Source of the DNA: Rhabditophanes sp. KR3021
Lineage: Eukaryota > Nematoda > Chromadorea > Rhabditida > Alloionematidae
Assembly (NCBI GenBank): GCA_963281155.1
Contig: CAUJLY010000002.1
Span: 4,898,001 to 4,962,000 of the forward strand
Direction of reading: 5' to 3'
Length of the DNA: 64,000 nucleotides
Shown here: positions 1 to 12,150 of the stretch, piece after piece
How positions within the stretch are numbered: the first letter of the stretch is position 1
How the letters are laid out: every line of letters starts with the position of its first letter
Notes under the pieces: generated by a model
Database searches by the model: none
Told to the model about the DNA's origin: nothing
The model's input: the letters and a program-made list of their open reading frames with translations, nothing else
Position numbers and translations under genes: made by a program

Positions 1-2303
1 ACGGTGAATCTTCTCTTGAGTTGAGCTTCGACGTGATTAAACATCTCTTGGTCTAACTCAGAAGTGAATCCTTCGGCACCAGACAGATTTCCAGAGGCAG
101 CCGCAGCCATAGTCGATACACGGAATAATCTGAGAGCTTCGTCGACATGCTTCTCTTCTACAAATGGTTTCAATTCCATTTTGGCAAGTGCCTCACTCAT
201 TCTATAAACAGCTTCCAATTGCCTGACAGTGATAGGAATGGCCGATTTCTTAACTTTTTTACCAGTATGATCAGCGGTTGTTACCGGATTTCTCATAGCA
301 ACATAGGCAGCAGTCAACTTCTCTACGGCAGCCTCAGTAACACGTGGTCCGCAATTGTTACGGGCATAAGAGATGAATTTCTTCAGAAGTGACAAAGACA
401 ATTCACCCTCTTTTTCTTGACGTTCCTTGTGATTTGCATTTACGTGGACATCAATAACATGCTTAGCCAAAATGGAATCCTTCTCAACATCGTGGATGTC
501 CTTGATAACAAAAATCATATCGAAACGGGAAAGAATGGTAGGCATGAAATCGATGTTGTCATCTCCTTTGCTGTCGTCCCATCTTCCAAAAACGGAATTA
601 GCGGCGGCTAGAACAGAGCATCTTGAATTCAAAGTGGTGGTTATACCAGCTTTAGCAATGGAAATAGTTTGTTGCTCCATAGCTTCATGTATAGCAACTC
701 TGTCATCTTCACGCATTTTATCAAATTCATCAATGCAGACAACACCTCCATCGGCTAATACCATGGCACCACCTTCCATCACAAAAGATCTTGACTGAGG
801 ATCACGGATGACGGCAGCAGTCAAACCAGCAGCAGAACTTCCCTTTCCTGATGTATAAACGGAAATTGGTGCTACTTGCTCAACAAACTTCAGCAATTGA
901 GATTTAGCAGTTCCGGGATCTCCCAACAACAAAACATTGATGTCTCCTCTTCTAACAATCCCATCCGGTAATCTTTTCCTTGATCCTCCAAAAAGAAGAC
1001 AAGCAATAGCTCGTTTGATATCATCCGAACCATAAATTGAAGGAGCAATTGATCTGACGATACGTTCATAAATGTCGGGTTGTGCAGCCAATTCTCTTAG
1101 CATTTTTTCATCATCTGCTGAGATGTGAAGTGCTTCTGCTCTTCCGGGTCCATTCAGTTGAACTTCAACGCCGACTACTCTCAAATATGGCAGGCGAATT
1201 CCACTCATTGTTTTATCTGTTCCTTTGACATCTTGCTTTTGGAACATCTTCTTGATTGAGTAGATTCCAGTCAAAAATACTCTGTTCCCAGGGGTCATTA
1301 TGTCCACAAAGTTTCTACAAGAACAGTTAATATTATTTAATACCAGTTAGTGTGAATTATTATTATTTAATAGCAAAAAATGCGTCCGCCGGGAATCGAA
1401 CCCGGGTCGCCCGCGTGGCAGGCGAGCATTCTACCACTGAACCACGAACGCTTAATGTTTGATTTTTAAATTTTTCAGGATATTCACTAATTTACTTACC
1501 TATCTAGATAGATCTGCATATGTCTTGGCATTTCCCCGTGAGGAACATCTTCTGGACTTTCTTGAAGCTTTAATGTTTGGAAGTCAATGCATTCACACTT
1601 ATCAGGCAAAATAACATATGGATCCATTGGGCACTTAGACCCGTTATTCATATTTCCAGCCATACAATTCTTTGGTAAGGGAAATCCTTCTAGCCCAGCA
1701 GTAATTTCCATCACATTGGTTGTGTGGCGGCAGGTACGACATTGCAAAATCACCTTCGCTGCTCTGGAAGTAACTTGGGAGGCAGAGACAATAATTCCCC
1801 TAATTTTCACTAATTTGGAAACCTCGTTACTTTGGAGACTTCTAATAGATTTTGCCTTTCCGTCCAAAACAAGCATGATATGGATTTGTTCCATTTTACT
1901 ACCCACATTTTCCTTTGCATAGTCGACGTCACCTGCCAAAATATCCATAGCTGCATCTTCAAAAGCGGTCAAAAGTCTATTAGGATATTTCTCCAATTTC
2001 TCACAAGTAGCAGGATCAAACGATCTCAAATGTTGAAGGTTGATCTGTAGAAAATACTTTCCAAGGAGATAATTTTTCTTTAGCTCCTCATTGTAGATCA
2101 TCTCGAATCCTCCAAGGGAAAATTCCCTAATAAATTTACGGAACTTTGCCATGATATCCTTGTAGTCGGCGACAGTTGTCTTGCCTACATCATTATCCAC
2201 TTCGTTCTCACCTTCCAATGTGTAAGGCTGAAAATGATTATGATATGAATAGATAAAAGTGACTTACTTGGTAATAAAGAGGATTTTTGTCCATGCTGGC
2301 CAT
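1..2303 (-). CDS. mcm5: DNA replication licensing factor MCM5 (C-terminus cut by window edge)
   Basis: MCM5 is one subunit of the MCM2-7 hexamer, the motor of the CMG replicative helicase in the nucleus. Exons on the minus strand are 2303-2268, 2227-1500 and 1314 to the window edge; phases agree (12 codons, then AG|A). The protein shows the N-terminal OB/zinc region with CRTC and later Cys pairs, the conserved [11 protein letters not shown] segment before the last intron, Walker [10 protein letters not shown] near base 920, Walker B with IDEFDKM near 740, and the arginine-finger motif LSRFD near 510. The reading frame leaves the window about 40 residues before the usual MCM5 end. The second intron (1315-1499) contains a tRNA-Gly gene on the same strand. 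Family assignment is very secure from continuous similarity to animal MCM5. Confidence 0.97.
1381..1451 (-). tRNA. tRNA-Gly (anticodon GCC), nested in an MCM5 intron
   Basis: The minus strand folds as a complete cloverleaf: a 7-bp acceptor stem (GCGTTCG with CGGACGC, one T-G pair), a D arm with GGTTCAGTGGTAGA (A box), an anticodon loop CTGCCAC giving GCC for glycine, and a T arm with GGTTCGATTCC (B box). The discriminator base is A. No tRNA intron is present. It lies entirely inside the 185-nt second intron of MCM5, in the same direction as the host gene. Confidence 0.96.
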
Positions 2304-2663
2304 TTTAGAATATCAGATGATGTAATATGTTTTATTGTTAAGCTTTAGTTTATAAAAAGATGACTTTTTGCAATAATGACAAAGTTGGATGTCTTTTTGA
2401 TGAGATTTTATAGTCAATCTATAAAAAGCTGGTATGATTTGACCGCTCGAAAGGCGTCTACATTCCAACCATACATTAGACGCTTTCGTGTCATGAGAAA
2501 ATAGGAACAATAAAATGATGAGATTGTACTAATATGGTGTAAACAAATAACGTAATATGGATAAAGAAATAATTTATGTGTTTAATTCATATGGAATATT
2601 AAGTGCTTCCCATATCATCAATACTAATATTTGAATGCAAACCATTAGCTGGAGACAATCATA

Positions 2664-2779
2664 TGGGAAAATAACTAACAATTAAGAGGAAAACCACTTA
2701 TTTTAGGCAAAAATAACACTTTTAAGGGGAAAATAACTGATTTAAGGGCAATGTAACCGATTTAAGGCTTCAAGAAACC
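2664..2779. repeat. Degenerate tandem repeat, about 22-26 nt unit, about 5 copies
   Basis: Successive units resemble GGGAAAATAACTGATTTAAG: gggaaaataactaacaatta, then gaggaaaaccacttatttta, then gcaaaaataacacttttaa, then ggggaaaataactgatttaa, then ggcaatgtaaccgatttaa. The array runs directly into the decayed ShKT-like fragment. I see no coding role for it. Confidence 0.6.
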
Positions 2780-3110
2780 GGAGTCATCGAAAAATGTAAC
2801 AAAAGTTGTCAATTCTGTTCCACCAGTGCCCCTCTTGGGCCATGTATTGAAATAATTACAGAACAAATTTGAATGACCAGCTGGCAAAATTTCCGATAAA
2901 ATGTGTTATAAAACTTCAACTGACGGTGGTGTCATTGTTAATCCAACAACTACATGCTCCAATACGACTGAAAAGTGTAATACAATGGCTTCTAGTGGAT
3001 ATTGTACAAGTTCAGCTTATGCCAATTAATGCGTGCAAAGTGTTTATTGGCCTGCAAACTTTGTTTATATGTTGTCATAAACACACCAAAATACATTCTA
3101 ATTATTAGGT
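2780..3110 (+). pseudogene. Relic of a secreted Cys-rich (ShKT-like) protein gene
   Basis: Two pieces of Cys-rich coding sequence are readable. Near 2790-2820 there is KCNKSCQFC, which looks like the end of an ShKT domain. Near 2893-3025 there is a run with CSNTTEKCNTMASSGYC, resembling the C...C..MA..GYC start of another such domain. The pieces are in different frames, stop codons follow closely, and no full ORF or clear start exists. Nematodes have many secreted ShKT-domain proteins, so a dead member is plausible. It could also be two exons of an unrecognised small gene. Confidence 0.4.
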
Positions 3111-3222
3111 AATAAATTCATTATTCATTGACACGTCCATTTTTAAAGCATTTACGGTTAATTTGAGCATCTGGTGTATAAGTAAATAACAAGTTATATA
3201 AAGTCATAATCTTTCTTAAGAA

Positions 3223-4209
3223 ATGGATTTTGACTTACATTTCTATTTAACGGGAAGCTTTGGTTGGTTATCATTATGTTCAAACATAATATCTGTTTAC
3301 ATTGTTCTCTATAAAACTCCTAAAGAAATGAAAGATACAATCAAAGTGATGATATTAGGCAGATTTGGTGATTTTTTGTCAGGCTTTTTCGGAGGTGTTC
3401 TTTTAAATGCCTACTTTATAGCACCCATACCCGCTGTTGGAGTTCAAGGATTATCACTATATTTACCGGATATATTTATGATCATTTCTTTACTATCTAT
3501 GCTTGTAGGTGTTTATTTGTCAATTTTCGCTCTATCTCTACAATATTTCATAACTTTTGAAGCTATTTGTGGGCGTAAATATTCAAAAGCAAAGATAAAC
3601 TTTATAAAAATATTGTTTTACTTGTCAATGGTACTTTTTTCATTTTTTATGATAACATGCAGCATATATTGGACAGATGATTCTGAAAGAAAAATTGCCT
3701 TTATTCAAGAAATTCCTGCGTTAACTTATTATATTAGAAGAAGCGAACGAATATTATGCGCGAACCCTAATTTAAGCATGAAAATATTTTATATTACTTT
3801 GTTAATAACACTAATTGGAGTATTTATTCCTATAATTCTTATATTTTACTTCAGCAGGTTTATTTATATTGAACTTCAAGTGTTAAAAAAAAGTAGAAAC
3901 GAAGTTTCTTTGAAGAAGTACACGAAAGCTGTTAAAATGTTGTTCTACCAGGCCATGATCCCAGCTGCATTCTTCATATTACCCTGTACACTTTTGGCAA
4001 TAATTATATTTCTAAATTACGAAGATATGTTAGTACCAGGAATGTTTGGAACGCATATTTGTTGCGTTTTAGTAATTGGCTATTCGTCAGCGACAGCACT
4101 ATTTTATACCTGGAAATATCATATTTCAGAAACATCTTATTTTAAAAAAATGACTGTAAAACTTAAAAAAGTAACTATCATACATTCTAACCAAATTCGT
4201 AATTCGTAA
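3223..4209 (+). CDS. Seven-transmembrane chemoreceptor-like GPCR (nematode Srh/Str type)
   Basis: The single-exon ORF gives 328 residues with about seven hydrophobic segments, near residues 12-28, 45-65, 82-110, 128-146, 188-210, 240-265 and 275-295. After the first segment comes KTPKEMKD, a charged loop with the placement seen in Srh/Sri/Str receptors of nematodes. Before the sixth segment is a polar stretch (KKYTKAVKMLFYQAMIPAAF) of the 'K..L..Q..IP' kind typical of the same families. The likely role is an odorant or other chemosensory receptor in sensory cilia. No introns are needed. I cannot assign the subfamily or ligand. It is the strongest single indication that the genome is from a nematode. 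The 305 bases after it hold no further gene. Confidence 0.8.
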   Translation: MDFDLHFYLTGSFGWLSLCSNIISVYIVLYKTPKEMKDTIKVMILGRFGDFLSGFFGGVLLNAYFIAPIPAVGVQGLSLYLPDIFMIISLLSMLVGVYLSIFALSLQYFITFEAICGRKYSKAKINFIKILFYLSMVLFSFFMITCSIYWTDDSERKIAFIQEIPALTYYIRRSERILCANPNLSMKIFYITLLITLIGVFIPIILIFYFSRFIYIELQVLKKSRNEVSLKKYTKAVKMLFYQAMIPAAFFILPCTLLAIIIFLNYEDMLVPGMFGTHICCVLVIGYSSATALFYTWKYHISETSYFKKMTVKLKKVTIIHSNQIRNS

Positions 4210-4514
4210 TAATTAATGGAGTAAATAATTAAATACATTATGTGCTTATTAATTAAACTAATAGTTTTTGTAATAAAATTAAAGTGCTTTTATAATGAGC
4301 AACAGGGGCATTGTATAAACAACCGTGTATCTTTTTTAAAACTTATATTTGTTTAAGTGTCGAATTAACATTAATGAATCACCTGATGATAATTAGTATA
4401 TTATTAAAGGAAATATAAAAGATCATGTTTTTTGATTATTTATTGTACAAAAACCAATTTATGAGTAAGAAAGTTATATCCGTTAAAGTGAAAGTTGGAT
4501 GATAAGATCCCCAA

Positions 4515-5054
4515 TTAATCACTGTCTACATTATAATCACGAGATAATGTCGGCATTTTCAGACCTCCAGTGGAATTCATACTTTCATTCTCTTTGTCAT
4601 TCGAATCATACTTCTCAGGGTTCTTTAAAACAATCGGCTGAACCATTTCAACATCACATTCCCTTTCTTCTCCGTAATCAAGTATTGTTATTTTTTCAAC
4701 ATCCACTAATAATACACTTAACAATGATAAGAATCAAATTGAATAAATATGTTAAACTTACTCTACTTCATTTGGCGAATCATTTTCTGTCTGAGGATAC
4801 CTTGCTGCTTTATCTTTGGCGATCACGGCTGATTTTTCTAAAATCTCCTTGTATTGTTCCATCTGGATCAATAGTTCTTCGTACTTTTTCTCTAAGCCCA
4901 ATTTAGCTTCTGATATCACTCTTACCATCTCTACAATTTCGCCATTCATTTTAGAGCAGTTCTTCGGATTACTCCGAATAGTCTCTATCAGAGCTTTAAT
5001 TTGATCTTTCGTGACATCCTCGACAGCATTAATAAGGCTTAAATCTAACACCAT
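4515..5054 (-). CDS. Small coiled-coil protein, unidentified
   Basis: Two exons, 5054-4762 and 4716-4515, join in frame (GA|T) across a 45-nt intron GTAAGT...TTAAG to give 164 residues. A first acceptor choice (the TTAG nearer the exon) would create a stop, so the AAG acceptor is preferred. Residues 1-90 are helical and rich in E, K, L and I, with a heptad-like stretch around residues 50-85. The C-terminal half is acidic and polar with no recognisable domain. The length and coiled coil would suit a small subunit of a larger complex, but I do not recognise the family. The ATG at 5054 follows an ACC context. Confidence 0.7.
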
Positions 5055-5932
5055 GGCTATTATATTTCACCTAAAATAAATAGTTTAGTTGCTAATGTTA
5101 CTGAAAATATTCGCAAACATTTGCTTTTCTTGTCAAGACCATGATTTTTGTTATGCTTCCCCAAAAAGCAACTAGCACGTATTTATGACATTACAAGAAC
5201 ATATTTGATGCTTAATTTGTAAATTCCAGATATTTCTGCAATATAAATCAACAAATTTGAATGGAAAGTCAAGAAATCAAAACATACAGCTGTTTTAAAA
5301 ATAGGCTTTTTAAATGTCTTTGACTGCTTTTAAAAATGTATAACTTATCAAATAAAATTTGTACATGCTCATTAAACTCTATTTTGGAAGCAAATTAAAC
5401 GTTAAATTACGTGCATTATTGCCTCAAGTTACATTAAAAATGTTTGATCTCATTTAGTGAATCAAAGTAATATATTTTGATCACTTATCTTATTACTTAA
5501 ACCTTTAAATGATATGTTTAACACTGAAATTTTTTTTTCTTAAAAAGGGCATTTATCAAGAAAATAAATGTTAAAAAATTGAATAGTAAAAAGATTGCTA
5601 GATTGACAACAAATTAGAAATAAACAAATGGCGGTAAATGTTCAGTTCCGGTCAAGAATGATATTTGTAAAACAATTGGGGTCCTTTTATAAAGGCTAAT
5701 ATCTCCCCGATTTCTCAACAGTTTAACTTCAATCTTTTTCTACAGGCAAGACAATTAGTTGAATTTTAAATATAATACGAAAAATACATTTTAAATATCA
5801 AGCATGCATGCTAAAATGAGTTATTGGGTAAACGTATTAAAATGACATGGTCTTGAGAGGAAGGGGTATAATGCAAAAAGTTGCCAGCGTTATCGCTGTA
5901 ATCAAGCAAGTATTTTTTATGGTTTTATTGCA
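5055..5932. other. Intergenic, AT-rich; no gene seen
   Basis: This spacer lies between the divergent coiled-coil gene and CDC45, so it should hold both promoters. I see homopolymer runs and AT-rich words but no ORF of note, no RNA gene and no clear repeat. Confidence 0.6.
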
Positions 5933-7709
5933 ATGATTATATCGGACAATTTCGTTTCTGACTTTTATAAGAAGATTTGTTGCAAAGTAAGTTATGTTTT
6001 ATCCTAGACTCAATTAATTACTTTCCTTTTAGAATATACGGATCTTCGTTAATGATAGTGTTGATGGCATTTGTGCATTGAAAATTTTCACGGTAATAGT
6101 CACCATTTTGTTTCCTTTAATAAATATTGTTCAGGCCTTGCTGAGTTCGGACTCCGTGTCATTCACGTTTGTTGCTGTTCATTCTTGGTCAAATTTGGTA
6201 GAACAGATGGAAAGTACGACTGAAGAAGGAGCTGCCTTATTGCTGATTAATTGTGGGGGCAATAGGAGTTTACGAGACATAAAAGTGCCGGACGACACGA
6301 TAATCTATGTCCTTGATTCAAGACGGGTAATTCATTTAGAAAACGTCCATAATTCCAGTAATATCTCTGTGCTCATTCCATCTCAGGAATTGCCACTCCT
6401 TAATCTTCCCGCCGGTGACACTATCTTCAGAACAGACGATTACAACGAAGGTTCGGATTCCGATGGATCTGCAGATGCCTATTCTTCTACAAGAAACACA
6501 AGACATGACATATGGGAAAATAACAAAAAGCAAATTCTTTCTAGATACTATGAATACTCATGGTTTTCGCCTGCTTCCTCAATTTTTATGATTGAATTAG
6601 CTCAGTCTCTTTCTAAAGCAAGAGTTGAATTTTTATGGTGTGCGGTAGTTGCCTTATCAGCTCAATTCATTGACAAGGAGATTGGCAAAGAATTGTACAT
6701 TATCACATGTGCAGAGAGACTAGCCACCTTGATTCAAAAATACTGCTGCGACAAAAACAATTTGGATAGAGCTGACGGCAAGATGCGACTAACTTTCGAT
6801 ATTGACTTGATGTTGCCACTCTATCGGCACTGGAGTTTCTATGAAAGCATGGCCAATTCGGAAAGGTATATTGCCAAGGCCAAACTACATACTCAAGCCG
6901 GGGAACACAATATGAAGGACATTTTAAGGAATCTTGAAATCTTGTTGGATGACGCTCACAACGATTATCACAAACTGCCAAATGATGTCAAGAAGGACGT
7001 ACTAACTAAACTCGTGGTGGATCAAGGGACTAAGTATCATGGATTTACTGCTCATTATGGTTCTTTTTTCAAGTATAACTCGTGTGATTTTGCCCGAATT
7101 TTAAGTGATTTGTATGGTCATGGTAGTGCAAAAAGTACACTGACCGATCGCTTAATTAAGGCTTACGGATTACTTTCAAATTTCATCGAAGATACAAGTG
7201 GTCAAAAGGGAGTCCCCTTTGCAATTGCCAACTACAAAGTGTCTTTAGAAAAAGTGACTGAACTGGCTTATAATTATCTTAATACGGCTAATTTCTTTTG
7301 TATGGGAAATTACTGCATGATCAAACCATACACCAGTCTTGACTTGTCCATCCTACAATCGCCGCATTTCTTTTCTGCCTATGCAGGAATCATCAAACGA
7401 TGTTATTCAAGTTCTAAAAAGAATAAAAATAGGATGAGATTTCCCATTATTTTCGAAATGCCCTGCAAAGACTCTCTTGTAGATTTTGCTAAAATAGTAG
7501 GACACATGCCTGTTGTAGCTCAGCCTAACGATGACGGTACCCTCCTAAATATAATGTCCACTTGCTTTGAAAATGTCATATCAGCTCAACCCAACATTCA
7601 ATACAAACAAGAATCCTTCGATAGGAATGTAATTTACATTAATCTCAATCATCGTCACACATTTTACTCTGCTGTTGAAGTTTTCTTGGAAAAAATTAAA
7701 ACGAGATAA
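5933..7709 (+). CDS. cdc45: Cell division control protein 45 (CMG helicase subunit)
   Basis: CDC45 joins MCM2-7 and GINS to form the CMG replicative helicase. Exons are 5933-5986, 6033-6092 and 6135-7709, giving 562 residues; human CDC45 has 566. The 42-nt second intron (6093-6134) is open in frame, but removing it restores the family sequence around GICALKIFT-ALLSSDS. Visible landmarks are the RecJ/DHH-like NDSVDGICALK near residue 30, LLINCGG near 85, the acidic linker around 135-155 with EGSDSDGSADAY, the TSSAMV-equivalent SPASSIFMIELA, and the RHWSFYESM block (compare QHWSLHDSL). The C-terminal VIYINLNHRHTF region aligns with the family end. The assignment is secure. It lies 3.6 kb from the start of MCM5, another CMG subunit. 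Confidence 0.95.
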
Positions 7710-8104
7710 ACAACTGCTAACCATTGACATTGGGGAGGAAAATATACCAGCTCAATTTAAGTGTCTTTTAATTGTGTTTTTTATTTGGATAAAATTTTAA
7801 AATATTTTGTATTGTTTTAATTTATTTAACCAATTTAATCTACACTTATCATATAAAATATAGTACATTTCCCACATACTTTTGCATGAAATATCAGTGT
7901 TTACAAATTCATGAAAAATGCAATTGAAACATATGTTTATTTAAGATCATCACAAGACTGATAGATATATTTATATTATTATGACCAAACAAAAACCATC
8001 CAAAATCTCCTTTCCACAAATTTTTACAGACCCGTTACCGTAAAAGTCTATTTCTTCCAAATCCAATCAAAGCCAAAATAAGATCTAACACATTCCCTGT
8101 CTTC
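7710..8104. other. 3' intergenic between convergent CDC45 and OVO
   Basis: AT-rich 3' flanks of two convergent genes. No further gene or repeat was seen. Confidence 0.6.
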
Positions 8105-9366
8105 CTACAAATTCAACGATTGAAGTTGGGGAGGCTGAAGAGGAATTTGCATTCCCCCCATCATTGGTGAAGTCAACTTGAGAAGAGCTGCAGACAATGG
8201 ATGAGTAATCCGCAAATGAGAAATGTAATCGTCATAGTTTGCATGGCTATAACCGCAATCTTCGCACACAAAAACCTGAAAATAGTTAGTGTTAAATTTA
8301 AAGTTGGAGTAAAGTTAGTGTTGGTATTAGAGTTAAAGTTAATATGGATAAACATACATAAATGGATTTCAATCAACTAAAACTAAGTAGCGGAAAGGTG
8401 TTAATCCAATTGGTACGCTTAGTCATGCTCAACAACACATACTATCATTTATAATCATTTGCAATCGTTTTATAACCATTTAAACTTACTTTGGCTCTTC
8501 TTTGTTTGTATCCATAGGTATGAGATTGACCGTGTACTTTCCGGAGATGAGATTCTAATGAACACCGCTGGGTGAACGATTTCTCGCAATGATCACATTT
8601 GTAAGGGCGAACGCCTGTATGTGTGCGAGTATGGCGCTTTAAATCAAAGGTGTCATTGAAACCTTTTGCGCAAACGGTACACAAGTATCTCTTCAGTTCA
8701 GAATGACATTTTACGTGTCTATTTAGAAGTCTTTGAAGAGTGAACTTTTTGTTGCAAGTTCTGCAAATAAATTCTCCAGAACGAGCGGAGGGAGCTGGAG
8801 TTGAGTCGACATCGGGTGGGTTTAAAGAACATGACAATAGGGGATTTTTAACCCCATACCCACCATTAACATACTCAAGTGAGGTCGACTGGGCAACGGG
8901 AAAGTACTGTAGTAAGTGTAATTATTATTTTACAAAAAACGAAACTTACTGGTAATTGAGTAGCCACTGGAATAACAGAATTATTATGTGGGCTTTCACA
9001 CATTTCCCGTTTTACCATGTTTACAGCTTCCTCATTACATGCCCCGTCCTTTTCAACCAAAGAACTCAACAAACTTTTAATCATAAAAGAATTTTTGTTA
9101 CTAACATTCTGTTCAGCTACCTTCTGCTTAGTATTTTCATCCACCTTATCCATAAAATGGTTAAATATCTTGTCATTGAAAGAAACTCCTCCGTTGTTAT
9201 TAAACTGTGGAAAGGGCATGATTGGGTATGGATTCATGATGAGCGGAAATAGAGAACTAAAGTTTGGAATATTTGGAGCAAAGTTCAAAAATAAAGGATG
9301 CGCAGAGGCATTATTATGTGTGTGATGGTCATTTTGAAACCACAAAGAAGACAGAGCTTGTTTCAT
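8105..9366 (-). CDS. ovo: OVO-family C2H2 zinc-finger transcription factor
   Basis: Three minus-strand exons, 9366-8950, 8906-8490 and 8275-8105, give 334 residues in frame. Residues 1-165 are low-complexity and Asn/Pro/Ser-rich. Then come four C2H2 fingers: FICRTCNKKFTLQRLLNRHVKCH, cut here at its conserved core CRTCNKKFT, then CTVCAKGFNDTFDLKRH, CDHCEKSFTQRCSLESH, and a divergent fourth, CEDCGYSHANYDDYISHLRITH, shown by CEDCGY. The core words FNDTFDLKRH, TGVRPYKC and FTQRCSLESH are diagnostic of OVO/OVOL (C. elegans LIN-48), which control epithelial and germline fates. A TTTGTAG|G just before the ATG could be a splice or trans-splice acceptor. The 7 kb upstream has no gene, as expected for a developmentally regulated factor. 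Confidence 0.93.
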
Positions 9367-9977
9367 TGTTTTACCTACAAATAAATTAGCAATTAAATGA
9401 TAAAGGTTAGATTTTAAAATATGTAAAGCAATTATAAAAATGGTATAATTAGTTGCCTATTATTTGCGTTCCCTCCAAATACCATTAAATACTTTGAAAT
9501 ATTTATTTTTAAATACTTTAACTATTTTTATAAAAAGAGTGTTATACAACAAGGCGTGATTCAATAGGTAGAATTGAATAATACTATTTGCATACAACAT
9601 TTTATCTATCCTCACCATCACCTCTTAAAATATCAAAAGTTACCGCTACAATGCTGACTATCCCTTACTACTGTCGACACAATTATACGTATAAATAAAA
9701 AAAAGTAGAGCTTATGAATGGAAATGTAAATTTGATTTTGCCACGCTTGGATACTTGTTATGTAAGGAACTTATTAATTTAGAATAAAAAAGGTTGTTGT
9801 TGTTGGAATTAAAAGTGGAGGTGGCTTATGATTTTGGATAAGTGAATTAGTACGTGCAATTTGAGGTGTAGCAAAGCGAGCTTGGGGTTGAGATTGCCCT
9901 GCATATTTAATGATGCCATAATCTTTGATTAGAAAACAAAGCGTGAGAATAAAAATATAAAGACCACCAAAAAGGAT

Positions 9978-10045
9978 GTAAATATTGTAATCATTTGTAA
10001 AAATTGTAAATAATTATGAATAATCGTAAATAATTGTAAATAAGG
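9978..10045. repeat. Short tandem repeat of TTGTAAATAA-like units
   Basis: Repeated words GTAAATATTGTAATC, TTGTAAAAATTGTAAATAA, TCGTAAATAATTGTAAATAA occur back to back. It is simple-sequence expansion in noncoding DNA. Confidence 0.5.
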
Positions 10046-12077
10046 GTTTTGGTGAGTGGTGATTAATGTCAAGGAAGTTGTTTATTACCAAAATTAGTAA
10101 AAGTATCATGAGCCAACTATGTGGGAAAGTGTGGTTACAAACTACTAAAATAAATAAGTTTTTAACAGATGCAAATAAGATTGATACAACAAAAATAGTG
10201 AAGGTCAAAAAGCTTCAGGAAAGAAAGAAACATTCACTTAGATAGAGATATTCTCGAACTATTAGGCCATGGCCCAACCTTTCCCTTTATATTTGATCAG
10301 TGAGTTAAGAGGTAGTTGGGTTGTTCCTCTAATATGGTGTAATTGTAAAACCTCTTGTTCAATTTGATTGTATTCTTAATTCTGCCCCAGTAAAACAATA
10401 CAATAGGACGAAGATTTTGTTTGAGAGTATGGTATGTTTAATTATACAGGAGTGGCAGTAGTCTTCACGACAATTAGACTTAAGTTGAGGACAATAAGAA
10501 AATGGTTTTCTTTTTTTGTGGGTTCTGGACCAAAGAAAGAAGCGCCAGATGAAGAGGTTAACACAAGGTCGAGGTAATAAGTAAGTTGTATTAATATGTG
10601 TGGGTAAGTAATAGAAGATGATTGAGGACGATTCAAAAAAGGTAACAAATACATAATGAGTGTTAAAAACTGTCGGTATTATTTTCTTGAGAAGGTCAAG
10701 AAAGGTGAGGAGTAATTTGTATAAATACTCCTAATTCCTAATAACTAATAACTAATAATATTTCCGAAAAATATATGGGCAAGTATGATATGGTTATGGT
10801 GGATGATCTGAATCAAAATAACAATTAAACACTAATAATAATAAATTTCAAATAAATTCAGAAATAGATAATAGAAATTAGGCGTGCACAATAGCGGACA
10901 TCTTTGATTTGCCTTTACCTGAAACCACTATCCGATTCATAATAAACCACCACGATATGTAATTTGACATAGGCAAGATATGAAAGAGGGAATGACGATG
11001 ATTACATTAACTTTTTTAACTCAACACACATAATGAGATAAGGTAATGGCCTGGGACGAATGCATAATATGATAAAGGAAACTTTGATTCATTTTGTCTT
11101 TATTTTAAGAATCATTTCCTTTATTTAATTGGTAAGTTAACATTTCATTACTGTTTAGTGTAGCTGGTTGCATGAGAAAATAAAGTAGACCACCACAATA
11201 TAAATAGAGTAAAAGTAGAAGAGGATCTTTAGGTAATTTGGTTTGAAGATAAGGCAATCAAAGGAAACAGTATTTTTTGTCTAATATTTATGTGTTTGTA
11301 TTTGATTGTATCAATAAAGACTAGTTTAAAGGATAATCAAAAAATGGAAGCAAATAAGCGTTTTGTGATTGGTTTGGAAAAGATAAAAAATTAGTTAACA
11401 CAAAGCTAATACAAAGTAACATAAAGACTTGGGTGAATGTATTTGAGCATTTGAATGTATATGGTATTAGGTATGGAAATGGTGTAAAAGCAAACAGAAA
11501 AGCTTTTCCTGATATCTATAGAATCTTTAGAAAATCAGTTAGGAAACTGTCCTGCCCTTGAGATCAACAAGTATTAAGGTAGTATTAAGTGTGTATGTAT
11601 ATTTTGCTCAATCATATTACTAATTCATAATGTTGTTGAAGATTAAAAACATTTTGACAAATACTATTTTTGTTAAGTGAGAACAATGGTGCAATATTAA
11701 AATGATATTAAAAATGGTACCATAGCATAAATAACACACAATTGTCAAATAATATAAAAGTAGGCTTAACGGAAGGCGATGTCTATATGGAGAGGGGACA
11801 TGATGTAATAATCTGCGTAATTGGTATAACCTACCGAAGCCTTCGATATCAACTTTTTTAATATTAAATATTTCCTTAACCTTTTGTTGGAGTGAGGTAC
11901 GCCTATGCGATTATAAAGGTAATTATGTGCCTTAAACACCACATAATTTAAGGCGTTAATCACTTAATATAAAAGACACTAATTAACTGGGAATAATTTG
12001 TTTTTGCAAAAACTTAAGAACTAAATTTAAAAATAGAGGTTGAAAGAGCTATTGGAGAAATTTACAAGACAAATTAA

Positions 12078-12150
12078 TCTAAAAAGTTAGTTGAGAATAT
12101 CAGTATAAAAAGTTAGTAGAAGAATGTAATAGAAAAGGTTAGTAGAGTGT
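12078..12150. repeat. Three-copy repeat of AAAAGTTAGTAGA
   Basis: The words taaaaagttagttgag, taaaaagttagtagaag and gaaaaggttagtagag recur at about 26-nt spacing, with linkers of similar composition. No function is apparent. Confidence 0.5.

Noticed and set aside
1..1314. Plus-strand ORFs of 60-110 residues across MCM5.
   Set aside because: They are shadows of the MCM5 reading frame on the other strand, which explains the whole region.
6093..6134. In-frame reading through the 42-nt CDC45 segment as coding.
   Set aside because: It has proper GT-AG ends, and removing it restores the conserved CDC45 sequence; the hydrophobic insert has no family counterpart.
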